64,000 nt of DNA from JBBDWJ01 sp963824095 (GTDB taxonomy: Bacteria; Acidobacteriota; Terriglobia; Bryobacterales; UBA6623), in contig CAWGNS010000008.1 of NCBI GenBank assembly GCA_963824095.1, positions 2,914,001 to 2,978,000 of the forward strand. The letters are read 5' to 3'. The position numbers and the translations under genes were made by a program. The first letter of the stretch is position 1. Each line of letters begins with the position of its first letter. The notes beneath the pieces were generated by a model, which ran no database searches, had not been told where the DNA came from, and saw nothing but the letters and a program-made list of their open reading frames with translations. Below, piece by piece: positions 46,413-55,800 of this stretch.

Positions 46413-47975
46413 ATGAATCGACGCAAGGCTCTCACGGCGCTTGGCGGGGCGGCGGCAGCGGCCGCCTCGGGCGGGTTTCCTTATATTGGGCGGGCGCAGA
46501 ACCGGCGGCCCAATATTCTGTTCATGATGACCGACGATCAGCGTTGGGACTGCATGAGCTGCGCCGGCAACAAGATTCTTAAGACGCCGAACATGGACCG
46601 GCTGGCCGAGGGCGGTGTGCGGTTCACCAATGGATTCGTATCGAATTCGCTGTGCGCGCCCAGCCGCGCCACGATTCTGACCGGGCTCTACTCGCACGCC
46701 CACGGCGTGACGACCAACGGCGGCGGGCCGCCGGCCAACTCGCACATGCGCTTCGCCTACCAGCGCTCGGGACGCAGTGTCGAAGACGCGCTGACGCTCG
46801 ACGCCACGAGCGTGCTGCGCTCGAACGTGACGACGTTTCCGCGGCTGCTGCACCAGGCCGGCTATTACACGGCGATGATCGGCAAGTGGCACGTCAAGAC
46901 GAACCCCGAGGGCTACGATCACTGGGCGATCTTGCCGGGCCAGGGCCGCTATCACGACCCGGAGATGATCATCAACAACGGGCCGGCGACGTTTCGCGGC
47001 TACGTCGACGATGTGATCACCGACCAGGGCCTGGAGGCGCTCAAGACGCGCCCGCGCGACCGACCCTTCTGCATGCAGTTGCAGTTCAAGGCGCCTCACC
47101 GCTCCTGGGAGCCGGCCGAGCGTTTTGCGCACGAGTACGACGACATCGAGATTCCCGAGCCGCCGACCTATCACACCTCGCTCGAGGGGCGGCCGTACGC
47201 GATTCGCAACACCGATATGCAAGTGGGCGACATGCCCGATTTTCGCGAGCGCGGCGTGCCCCGCGACCTGCCGCCCGAAGAGCGGAAGAAGCGCAACTTC
47301 CAGGTGTTCATGAAGAACTACTACCGCACCTTGCTGGGCGTGGATGAAAACGTCGGGCGCGTGCTCGACTACCTCGACCAGTCGGGCCTGGCGGAAAACA
47401 CGCTGATCATCTATACGGGCGACAACGGGTTCTTTTTAGGCGAGCTGGGAATGTTCGACAAGCGGCTGATGTATGAGCCCTCGATCCGCGTGCCGATGCT
47501 GGCGCGCTATCCGGCGGGGATCAAGCCGGGCCACGTCGACAGCGAGCACATGGTGTTGAACAACGATGTGTTCCACACGATCGTCGACTATGCCGGCGTC
47601 GAGAGCCCGCGCGTGACGCGGCCGCACGGGGCGAGTTGGCGTCCGTTTCTCGAAGGGGGCGCGTCGAAATGGCGCGAGTCGTGGCTGTATGAATACTTCG
47701 AGTATCCGGCGGTGCATTGCGCCGGGAAAATGCGCGGCGTGCGGACCGAGCGCTGGAAGCTGATTCACTACATCCAGGAGCCCCAGGAGTTTGAGCTGTT
47801 CGACCTGGAGACGGATCCGCACGAGATGAAGAATTTGTATGGCCAGGCGCAGTACAAGGCCAAGGCCGACGAGTTGCTGGCCGAGATGGAGCGGCTGCGG
47901 GATTTGACCGGGGACGATCGCTCCGAGGACGGGACTCCGATGCTGGCCTGCGGGAACCGGATGCGGGACGAGTAG
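46413..47975 (+). CDS. Tat-exported type I sulfatase
   Basis: 520 residues from ATG at 46413 with AAGGAGACGGG upstream. Twin-arginine leader NRRKALTALGGAAAAAASGG, cleavage near GRAQ. Sulfatase metal site NILFMMTDDQRWDCM, formylglycine motif SNSLCAPSRATILTGLYSHAHGV (Cys-x-Pro-Ser-Arg), MIGKWHVKTNPEGYDHW, IIYTGDNGFFLGELGMFDKRLMYEPSIRVPML and YFEYPAVH near the end. Hydrolyses sulfate esters, probably of polysaccharides. The Cys form needs a formylglycine-generating enzyme encoded elsewhere. Confidence 0.94.
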   Translation: MNRRKALTALGGAAAAAASGGFPYIGRAQNRRPNILFMMTDDQRWDCMSCAGNKILKTPNMDRLAEGGVRFTNGFVSNSLCAPSRATILTGLYSHAHGVTTNGGGPPANSHMRFAYQRSGRSVEDALTLDATSVLRSNVTTFPRLLHQAGYYTAMIGKWHVKTNPEGYDHWAILPGQGRYHDPEMIINNGPATFRGYVDDVITDQGLEALKTRPRDRPFCMQLQFKAPHRSWEPAERFAHEYDDIEIPEPPTYHTSLEGRPYAIRNTDMQVGDMPDFRERGVPRDLPPEERKKRNFQVFMKNYYRTLLGVDENVGRVLDYLDQSGLAENTLIIYTGDNGFFLGELGMFDKRLMYEPSIRVPMLARYPAGIKPGHVDSEHMVLNNDVFHTIVDYAGVESPRVTRPHGASWRPFLEGGASKWRESWLYEYFEYPAVHCAGKMRGVRTERWKLIHYIQEPQEFELFDLETDPHEMKNLYGQAQYKAKADELLAEMERLRDLTGDDRSEDGTPMLACGNRMRDE

Positions 47976-47986
47976 GCGGGTGCTTT

Positions 47987-48577
47987 CTACGGCCTGTTGC
48001 CTTGAGCTTTCCAGTCGGCCGGGGTGTTGAGGTTGGTGAAGAGCGCTCCGCTGGGGTCGAGGTGAGCGTAGCGGCCGGGCTCGATGCGGTGTACCTCCAG
48101 GGCATCCAGGGCGCGGGTTATTTTTCTGGTTCCGGCTTCGATCTGGCGGCGGATCGCCGCGGCGGCTTGCCTTGCGTATACGGCGCAGAGCGGCTCGTCG
48201 CGGCCTTCGGGCGAGACCGGCAGGCAGGCGTCTTGTTGAGCTTGCTCGGCTTGGGTGAACAGCCAGTCGAGGAAAACCGGCGTGATGCGGGGCATGTCGC
48301 AGGCCAGCAACAGGTTCCAGGGCTGGCTGGTGTGTTCGAGCGCGGCGAGAATGCCGGCCAGCGGGCCGCTGTCCGCCTGCGTGTCGGGAATGACGGGCAG
48401 CCCGAGGTGTTCGTAGCGGGCCGGCGGGCCGACCAGCGTCACCGAGCCAGCGGCTTGGCTTGCAGTATCGGCCAGATGCACGGCGAGCGGGCGGCCTTCG
48501 ATATCGAGTAGGGCTTTGTCGCTTCCGAAGCGCGAGCTTTTTCCTCCCACCAGGATGTAGGCGGCTCGATGACGCAC
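47987..48577 (-). CDS. mobA: molybdenum cofactor guanylyltransferase
   Basis: 196 residues. Transfers GMP to molybdopterin to make the MGD cofactor. Nucleotide-binding AAYILVGGKSSRFGSDKALLDIEGRPL, IPDTQADSGPLAGILAALEHT, LLLACDMPRITPVFLDWLF (metal Asp), EPLCAVYARQA and LFTNLNTPADW at the end. Convergent with the sulfatase gene (11-bp gap). No molybdoenzyme is nearby. Confidence 0.93.
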   Translation of the reverse strand: MRHRAAYILVGGKSSRFGSDKALLDIEGRPLAVHLADTASQAAGSVTLVGPPARYEHLGLPVIPDTQADSGPLAGILAALEHTSQPWNLLLACDMPRITPVFLDWLFTQAEQAQQDACLPVSPEGRDEPLCAVYARQAAAAIRRQIEAGTRKITRALDALEVHRIEPGRYAHLDPSGALFTNLNTPADWKAQGNRP

Positions 48578-48784
48578 CGGGCGATGGTAGCACGGGGGGC
48601 GCAGTCCGTTGGCTGCATTGCCGCTTGTCCCGTGGATTGAGCGATTCGCTGCTACCGCTTGGTTACACGCGCGGCTCGGTTGGCTGCTTCGGCGCTCCGC
48701 GTATCGAGTCGTTGGGGGGAGTTTGACAGCCTAGGTCTGGCGGGCCTTGCCTGGTGTTTGGTGCGGGTCCGTGGGAGCAGGTTG

Positions 48785-49150
48785 CTAGGATTCCGGGAAC
48801 GGTTCGACGAACAGGTAGAAGCGGAACATCGGGGTTTGTGAGCCGACGCCCCAACGCTGCACATCCCACTTGGCGCGCAGAAACTTCACGCCCTCGTGTG
48901 CGCCGCGGTGAAACAGGATCGAAGAGCTGCCGCGGTAGAACTTTTGGGGAAACGCGCGCAGCGGCTTTTCTTCCCACTGCTCGCCGTCGGGGGAGCCCTG
49001 AATGGCGATGTCGAGGGCTTCCTGCTCGACGATGTCGGTGATACCGAGAGTGAGCAGCATCATGCCGCCGGCCGCGTCGTCCAACGGGATGGCCTCGCCG
49101 ATCCCTTTTTCCGTGACGGTCGTTTCGGGAACCAGAAACTGGGGGCTCAT
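48785..49150 (-). CDS. conserved hypothetical protein, 121 residues
   Basis: Not recognised. Soluble, with beta-like alternation (GGMMLLTLGITDIVEQEALDIAIQGSPDGEQW) and aromatic-rich KFYRGSSSILFHRG, LRAKWDVQRWGVG and MFRFYLFVEPFPE. No signal peptide or helix. The compact beta character and SPDG loop suggest a small jelly-roll domain. ATG at 49150 lies 6 bp after the stop of the LuxR-type gene, so the two are probably co-transcribed. Confidence 0.7.
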   Translation of the reverse strand: MSPQFLVPETTVTEKGIGEAIPLDDAAGGMMLLTLGITDIVEQEALDIAIQGSPDGEQWEEKPLRAFPQKFYRGSSSILFHRGAHEGVKFLRAKWDVQRWGVGSQTPMFRFYLFVEPFPES

Positions 49151-49156
49151 GAAGCT

Positions 49157-49438
49157 CTAACCTGCCTGCGAGTGGTGATGAGTCTTCGAGGAAGCCCATT
49201 GTAGCAGGCGAAAAGAAGCAGAGCCACAGGGCGGGCGGAGGCGGGCCGCCAGTTGCGCCAGTTCGGTTTGGTCGGCGACGCCCAGCTTGCCGAAAATCGA
49301 GCGCAGGTGCGTGTTGAGCGTCTGGCGCGTCATCCAGAGCGTTTCGTCGATCTGCCAGTCCCGGAAACCCTGGCCGACCCGGTACATGATTTCCCGTTCC
49401 AGCGGGGTGAGGCAGCTCATGTCCACCGGCGGTCCCAT
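49157..49438 (-). CDS. LuxR-type helix-turn-helix protein, HTH only
   Basis: 93 residues from ATG at 49438; a GTG at 49516 would add 26 basic residues. The whole core is a GerE/LuxR HTH: LTPLEREIMYRVGQGFRDWQIDETLWMTRQTLNTHLRSIFGKLGVADQTELAQLA. No receiver or sensor domain is attached, so control must come from a partner or from expression level. The tail after residue 65 is variable. It sits between vanZ-like and the 121-residue unknown on the same strand. Confidence 0.82.
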   Translation of the reverse strand: MGPPVDMSCLTPLEREIMYRVGQGFRDWQIDETLWMTRQTLNTHLRSIFGKLGVADQTELAQLAARLRPPCGSASFRLLQWASSKTHHHSQAG

Positions 49439-49629
49439 CTGTCCCGATCGTGGCTCAAATCGCTCCCGCCGCCCATAGAATAAGTCCCCTTTTTTGCGCC
49501 AAAACCGACGATTCACGCCGCTGCGGTATTTGCCCTACGCCGGTCGCCGGGCCGCTAACCCCGAACGCGACACGAAAGGGGCGGCAAGAAGTTGTTCCGG
49601 TTGGGTTTATCGGCGGCGCACCGCGGCGT

Positions 49630-50064
49630 TCAGGGAACCGTTCCCGGCGCCGCTCTTCGCCGCGCGGCAAACGTCCGCAGCCAGGCCCAGCCACCGGCCG
49701 AGCCGCTGACGCCGTTGAGAAACACGTCGTGCCAGGAGGGCCCGCGGTTGGCGAACAAAAGCTGTAGCGCCTCACTGAGCGCGCCAATGGCAAACGACCA
49801 CAGGACCACCCGGGAAAACGCTTGGGGCCGGGAGGAAGTGCCCGAGGCGAGCAACCCGCCCAGCACGGCGAAGAGAAACACATGATAGCCCTTCTGGAAC
49901 AGGAACATGGTGACGCCTTGGCCCAGTCCGACGCGAGAAGATAACGCGGCGTAGAGCAAGTGGGCCCAGCGGCCCGCCACACCGGTCGACGAAAACAGAA
50001 TCAAGGCGATCCAGGCGCACAGAATCAGCGTGTGAATGGGTAACCGTTCGCTGGGCGAATTCAA
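49630..50064 (-). CDS. VanZ-like membrane protein
   Basis: 144 residues with four predicted helices (about 10-27, 55-75, 85-103, 115-132). VanZ-family features: FLFQKGYHVFLFAVLGGLLA, LWSFAIGALSEALQLLFANRGPSWHDVFLNGVSGSAGGW. The family is named for teicoplanin resistance, but most members have no known function, and no van ligase genes are near (the ddl at 13 kb is the normal type). Confidence 0.87.
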   Translation of the reverse strand: MNSPSERLPIHTLILCAWIALILFSSTGVAGRWAHLLYAALSSRVGLGQGVTMFLFQKGYHVFLFAVLGGLLASGTSSRPQAFSRVVLWSFAIGALSEALQLLFANRGPSWHDVFLNGVSGSAGGWAWLRTFAARRRAAPGTVP

Positions 50065-50158
50065 CTTGGGTTCTCCACATCGGCTGCGGGCCGGTGGTGC
50101 TTTTTTCGCCTGCCTCCGACTATTTGCTCCAGGGTCCCTTCAGTGTACAGGCCGATAA

Positions 50159-51118
50159 ATGAAGCGGACGACGCGGGCGGGCTGCAAATTAGCGGCAAAA
50201 CTGCCGATAGAGACTCCACCGGGAGCTCACGTGGCCCAAATTAGCCGATCATTCGAGCAACATTCCGCGCCCCAGCCGGCGGACGTTCTGCGCAAGGTCG
50301 TCAAAGATCTGGAAAAGTTTCCGGCGCTGCTCCCCGTGGTTCAAAAAGGCCTCACCGTGCTCGAAAATCCCAACGGATCGGCCAGCCAATTCGCGCGCAT
50401 TCTGCAGGCGGACCCGATGATGGTGGCGCGCATCCTCCGATTGGCCAATTCGGCTTATTTCGGGGTCATGGCGGAGGTGCGCACGGTCTCGATGGCGGTC
50501 CGTATCATCGGCGACCGCAAGCTGTGTTCGCTGCTGCGTCATATCCTGATTTCGGGGCTGATCGAGCTGCTTTCCCGGGGGCGTCCGGCGGCCGCCAGAA
50601 TCCGCGAAACCGCCGTGGCGGCCAGCGCGGCGTCTCACGAGCTAGCCCAGCGCTGCGCACTCGCCGAACCCGAGGAGATGCTGGTCGCCGGGTTGCTTTG
50701 CAATATCGGGGAACTGGCGCTTTGCTGGTCGTTTCCCAGGGAGTTTGAATTGCTGCCGGGACAACCGGGCGGAGGTCCGACCAGGGCCGCTCAGGGGACC
50801 CTCTTTGGCGTTGACTCGCTGCAGGTCGGACGGGCGGTTCTGGAGGCCTGGCGGTTCCCGGCCCTGTTTTGCGAAGTTACGGCCCGCTGGCCCGACCCGC
50901 TGAGTGAGCCCAGCGGCTCGCCACTGCGCTGCAACCTGGCGATCGCGCACGTAGGTGTCTTGTTGGCGAGGATGCACACGGACCGTATCCCGGCACGGTC
51001 CCTCGATGTTTCGCCCGAAGTCCTCGCCACGCTGAAGCTGACGGCGGCTGATGCGCAGCAGGTGCTGGCGGTTCTTCCGGAGAAGATTGAAGTGGTCCGC
51101 GCCATCCTGGAAGATTAG
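50159..51118 (+). CDS. HDOD-domain signalling protein
   Basis: 319 residues from ATG at 50159; a GTG at 50231 is an alternative that removes the unconserved first 24 residues. HDOD domain: LRKVVKDLEKFPALLPVVQKGLTVL, ASQFARILQADPMMVARILRLANSAYFG, TVSMAVRIIGDRKLCSLLRHILISG and AAASHELAQRCALAEPEEMLVAGLLCNIGELAL. The catalytic HD pair is replaced (NIGE), as normal in HDOD, which acts in regulation rather than hydrolysis. Convergent with a receiver-domain gene; both may belong to one signalling circuit. Confidence 0.88.
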   Translation: MKRTTRAGCKLAAKLPIETPPGAHVAQISRSFEQHSAPQPADVLRKVVKDLEKFPALLPVVQKGLTVLENPNGSASQFARILQADPMMVARILRLANSAYFGVMAEVRTVSMAVRIIGDRKLCSLLRHILISGLIELLSRGRPAAARIRETAVAASAASHELAQRCALAEPEEMLVAGLLCNIGELALCWSFPREFELLPGQPGGGPTRAAQGTLFGVDSLQVGRAVLEAWRFPALFCEVTARWPDPLSEPSGSPLRCNLAIAHVGVLLARMHTDRIPARSLDVSPEVLATLKLTAADAQQVLAVLPEKIEVVRAILED

Positions 51119-51292
51119 CTGCCGGTCTCCCCAACATCGCCGCGATCCGATGGTACTTCGGGGGTTGGGGGATTCGGCGAAAGTCGCTGCATTCGGCGAA
51201 AACACTTGCGGAGTGGACCCTAAGGGCACCGCTCGCTCACCCCACGCGGCTGGGGCCCGCAGCTACGGTCTAACCCCGCAGTTACGACATCT

Positions 51293-51922
51293 CTATGACA
51301 GGTTGGCTTCCGAATCCGAGCTTTGGATCGGGCTCAGCTTCACACGGCGGCTGAGGGCTTTGGCTAGATTGCGGAGGTCCCCGATCACGCTGCCGACCGC
51401 TGATTTCGAGCTCTCGGGCCGCGGTGCGGCGATCTCCGGGCTGAGCGGCGGGGTGCCGGCAGTATTTGGGGAGATCGCCCGGAGTTGGGCCATCAGAGTG
51501 TTTTCCGCCTCACCGTAGCCGGGCCGGGGCCTGATTGCCGCCTCGAAGGGCGGTGCGGCCAGAACCTCGTCAACGCGCGCCACGATCGCCCGGGCGCCGA
51601 GAGTTTTCGACAGATAGTCGAGCGCGCCGAACTCCAGGGCGAGGCGGTGGGCGACGGGGTCTTCATGGCACGAAAACAACAGGATTTGAATCGGGAGCCA
51701 GCTCGGATTCTGGCGAATGCGCCGCGTCAGCTCGAGCCCGTCGAGATGGGGCATCATCAGATCGGCCAGAATCAGCCCCACCTCGGTGTCATGAAGCATC
51801 TTTAGGGCTTCGGCGCCGTCGGAAGCGGTGACAGCGTGGTAGCCGGCTGTCTCCAGGCGTAGCTTCAGGGCCTGAATGACATCCGCTTCATCGTCCACGA
51901 TGAGGACCTTCTTGTTGGGCAC
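51293..51922 (-). CDS. response regulator, receiver domain plus unassigned C-terminus
   Basis: 209 residues. REC domain at 1-122: VLIVDDEADVIQALKLRLE (acidic pair), phospho-Asp in LILADLMMPHLDGLELTRRIRQ (about 55), LLFSCHEDPVAHRLALEFGALDYLSKTL (the usual Thr/Ser then Lys). The following about 85 residues are Pro/Ser-rich with a short helix (IGDLRNLAKALSRRVKL) and match no output domain I know. No histidine kinase is adjacent. Confidence 0.88.
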   Translation of the reverse strand: MPNKKVLIVDDEADVIQALKLRLETAGYHAVTASDGAEALKMLHDTEVGLILADLMMPHLDGLELTRRIRQNPSWLPIQILLFSCHEDPVAHRLALEFGALDYLSKTLGARAIVARVDEVLAAPPFEAAIRPRPGYGEAENTLMAQLRAISPNTAGTPPLSPEIAAPRPESSKSAVGSVIGDLRNLAKALSRRVKLSPIQSSDSEANLS

Positions 51923-52866
51923 GGTTTACTCGCTTAGGGGACCTTCGCAACCGCCGGGCCAGCCCTCTTCTGTTTGGTCCACTCACGTCTGTTTGGCCCA
52001 CACACGGCACTGCCGCAGTGCGCCTTTCCGCTTCGATGGAACGCCCACCCTTGTATCGGCGGGCTTCCGCCGCCCCTCGCCGCGATGCTCGATCCAAACG
52101 GCGGCCGGAAGCCGACTCCGCAATCGCCCAGGCCACTAGGACGCACGACGATCGCGCCTTGGGTCAAGATGTCCCCCTGACCCGCGAATGCTCGCCACAC
52201 TCCACTTACTATTCATCGGCTGAAAGATACAGAACCTCACACCTCTGCCGCCTGAGACGGTCTAGATTTCTCGGACGAGGCTGGTTGGGGTGGCTAGGGT
52301 CTTCTTGGGCGGCGCGCCGCAGCGAGGTGGTGGAGAGCGGCTGCTGCGGCGGGGGTCGGGAAGGCAGACTCGGCGGGCGGGCGCCCCGCGTGGTGCGCGC
52401 GGGGCTGGGTTGTTTGCGGCGCGGCGGGGGCCGTATCCGCCCTCGTTTCCCGATTGCGGCTTACGTGAAACGCTACTCCGAACTAGGGCTTCTCCCCACC
52501 AAATTGTCGGCGGGTGCAAGGGTATTCTGTAACCTAAGCCGTTGACAGCAGCGGTCATACGCAGACGCACGGGCGTCCGGCCGGCTGCGTTCCCTCCGCC
52601 GCGGCAGCCAACCCGATTGGCCTGTCCGGCCAGGTCTCTAGCAGGTGGCCTGGACCGGTTCGTTTTGTGTGCGGGCCCGGGCCGGACCGGGCTGTCCGCA
52701 TGGGCTGCGCAGGCTGGCCTGTTGCGGTTCGGACAATGCGGAGAACTTTATCGTGAAGTCCCCCGGGGAGATTGCGCCCGCGACCCGTCTGTCGTCCCTG
52801 CTCGCCCTCGACGGGTCCCCTGTTCGCCGTCTCAGGAGGCGCTAAGACCTCTTGGAGCGCTCCAGC
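51923..52866. other. 944-bp region with no supported gene
   Basis: Open frames overlap on both strands but are all Arg/Pro/Gly-rich, as expected of GC-rich non-coding DNA. A short direct repeat TCTGTTTGG(T/C)CCAC is at 51970-52003. AGGAGG at 52836-52841 could serve a TTG start (52852) of the next gene. This may be the wreck of an older gene, but I see no family remnants. Confidence 0.5.
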
Positions 52867-55800
52867 ATGCGGCGGTTTTTCACGAGTTTGGTGCCGAAGT
52901 GGCCCTGGCGGCTGAGAAGGCCCGGGATGCCGGAGCTGGTCTGCGCCGCGCTGGCTTTGGCCTGCCTGATTCTGCCGGAGTGGTGGGCGCTCTCCCGCAA
53001 CCGTGTGGACAGGGAGAAGGAGTTGCGCGACCTGCTGAGCGTGCAACTCGAAGGGGCCCAAGACGCTTTGCAGGCGTGGGCCGCCGACCTGCGCTCCGAA
53101 GTGGTCGCCCGAGCTTCCGACCCCGAGGTCCGGCGGTTGGTGGCGTTGGCAGCGGCCCCGGAGGGCTCGGCCGAGGGAACCCAACGAGACGCCAACCGAT
53201 CCCTCCTGAACCAGACCCTCAACACTCTTCAAGGGCCTTCAGAACGGTTTTCGAGCCGCTTTGACGGCTTCGTAGCCGTGGCGCCCGGCGGCCGGGTGGT
53301 TGCGGACTCGCTCGGCCAGCGTGTGGGCGCCCTGCTACCACTACCACAGGGCTCGGTTCTGCGGTTGGCGCTGCAGGGCGAAACGGCACTGAACCCGCTG
53401 GGAACGCACGACCTGAACCTGGTGTTGGACGACGCGGAACGGGAAAGCTGCATCCTGGCCGCCGTGCCGGTGCGCGACAGCGAAGGGCGGGTGCTGGCGG
53501 CACTGGCGTTCCGCTTCCGCGTACGCAATGCACTCCAGGGTCTGATCACCGCGCGCAATGGCCGAGGACCCGCCCTGGAAGCATATTCCTCCAGCGGCGC
53601 GTGGGTAACCAACACCAACCCGCGGCAGGGACGGCTCGGCGACAGCCCGGCTACGTCGCCTGCGGTCGGCGACCTGCTGGCGCGCATCTGGGCGGGAGAC
53701 ACCGGCCTTCCCTCGATGCATCCCCCCGCACTGCTGCACGAGCGCCCCTTTTTCAATGTCGACGGGTACGGCGGCCTGGACGGCCAGTGGGTGGTGGGAG
53801 CCGCCGCCGCGGTACCCGAGATCGGGGTCGGCCTGCTGGTCGAACTCGACAGCGGCGCCGCCTACCGTTCTGTCCGCCGCTCGCGTTGGACTCTGATCGG
53901 CCTGGCGATGATCCTCGGCTTCGGATTGCTGCTAGCGATTCTGAACCAGACCTCGGCGGGAGGCGCGGTAGCCGCTCCCATGGTTCGTTCCTCGGCCCGG
54001 AATACCGCCGCCTGGGCGATTCTGGGCGTCTCGGTGCTGGCCACCGGAGTTACCTGGTGGGCCACCAAATCGAAGGTGGAGCAGTACGACCGAACGCGTT
54101 TTGAGCAGGAGGCCGAGCGCATCCGCGACGATCTGCTGGGGCGCATCGACCGCTACGCCGAGCTATTGCGGTCGGTGAGCGCTAGCTTCGAAGCGTTTGG
54201 CACCATGCAGCCGGCCGAATGGGACGATTTCGTGGGGTCTCTGAATCTCTCCGAGACCTTTCCGGGCTTCGGCTATCTGGCGTTCATTGAGCGCGTACCG
54301 GCGGAGCAAGCGCCGCAGTTGACGGGCGCGGCGCCGGCGAGCTTGGTGGCGCCCTACGCGGGCTACGCGCCCGGTTCCGGGCCCCGGCGTTTCTCGATTC
54401 TGTGCGTTGCCCCGGTGGGGCCTTCGCGCAACCCGGTCGGCTTCGACCTGGGGTCGTCGACGGCGCTGCGGGCGGTGCTCGAGCGGGCGCGCGATACGGG
54501 CGAAACCGCGCTGAGCGGTATTGTCGAGGAAACCGCGCTCAGCGGCGGCGAGACCGGGCTGCTGATGCTCGACCCGGTGTACCGGGCGGGTGCCGAGACC
54601 GAAACGCGCTCCGACCGCCGCGAGGCGCTCGTCGGCTGGGTGGCTGCGTTCGTGCGGTCCTCGGAAATGATCAAGAATCTGGCCTCGTCGTCGCTGGCCG
54701 ACATCGACCTGGAAGTGTTCGACGGCGCCAAATTGGACCGCCGCTATCTGCTCTATGACCAAGACGGCACGTCGCAGAACGAAATCGAGCGCAACTCCAG
54801 CCGCTTTCAGCAGGCGTTGCGCGTCGATGTGGGCGGCCACCCCTGGACGCTGTTTTTTTCCTCGATTTCCGGCTTCGACCTGCCGATCACGCAGAACCAT
54901 CCGGCGCAGGTGTTGGTGGGCGGGCTGGCGATCAGCGTGCTGTTGTTCGATATCGCGCTGGTGCTCTCCTCGACGCGCTCGCGAGCCTTGGCGATTGCCG
55001 AGTTGATGACTCACAAGGTGCGTGAGAGCGAGGGACGCGTACGGGCGGTGATCGACTGCGCGCTGGATGGCATCATTACCTTTGATGAGACGGGACATGT
55101 CCACACCTTCAACCCGGCGGCCGAGAGGCTGTTCGGGCGGTCGGCGGCCGAGGCCCAGGGAGTGCGCATCGAAGATCTGCTGCTTTCCCATCCACGGCCG
55201 TCGAGCGACCACACGGCCGGTGTCTCGCCCTGGGCGCGTCACCTGATGCAAGGGCCGGGGCGCGAGTGCATGGGCCGGCGCAAGGACGGCGCGACCTTTC
55301 CGGCCGAGCTGACCATCAGCCGGCTGCAGACGACCGACCGCATTCTCTACACGGCGATCGTACGCGACATCTCCGAGAGAAAAGCCGCCGAGGAGGCGCT
55401 ACGCGAAAGCGAGGCGCGCTATGCGCTGGCCGCCCGCGCCGCCAACGACGGGCTGTGGGACTGGAACCTGCGCACCGACAGCATCTATTACTCGCCGCGC
55501 TGGAAAGCCATGCTCGGCATCGAAGACAGCGCTGTCGTCGATACGCCCGAAGTGTGGTTTCACCGCGTGCACGAGGACGACCAAGCGCGCCTGCAGGCCA
55601 ATCTGAAGGAGCATCTGGAGGGCATTACCAGCCATTTCGAGAGCGAGTACCGCGCGATGCACCGCGACGGCAGCTACCGCTGGATGCTGAGCCGCGGCAT
55701 CGCCGTGCGCGATGACTCGGGCCGGCCAATCCGGGTCGCCGGCTCACAAACCGACATCACGGCCCGCAAGCAGGCCGAGCGCCAGTTGCTCTACGACGCG

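Noticed and set aside
51923..52866. Hidden gene upstream of the GGDEF/EAL protein
   Set aside because: All frames are Arg/Pro/Gly-rich on both strands, with no motif or start signal.
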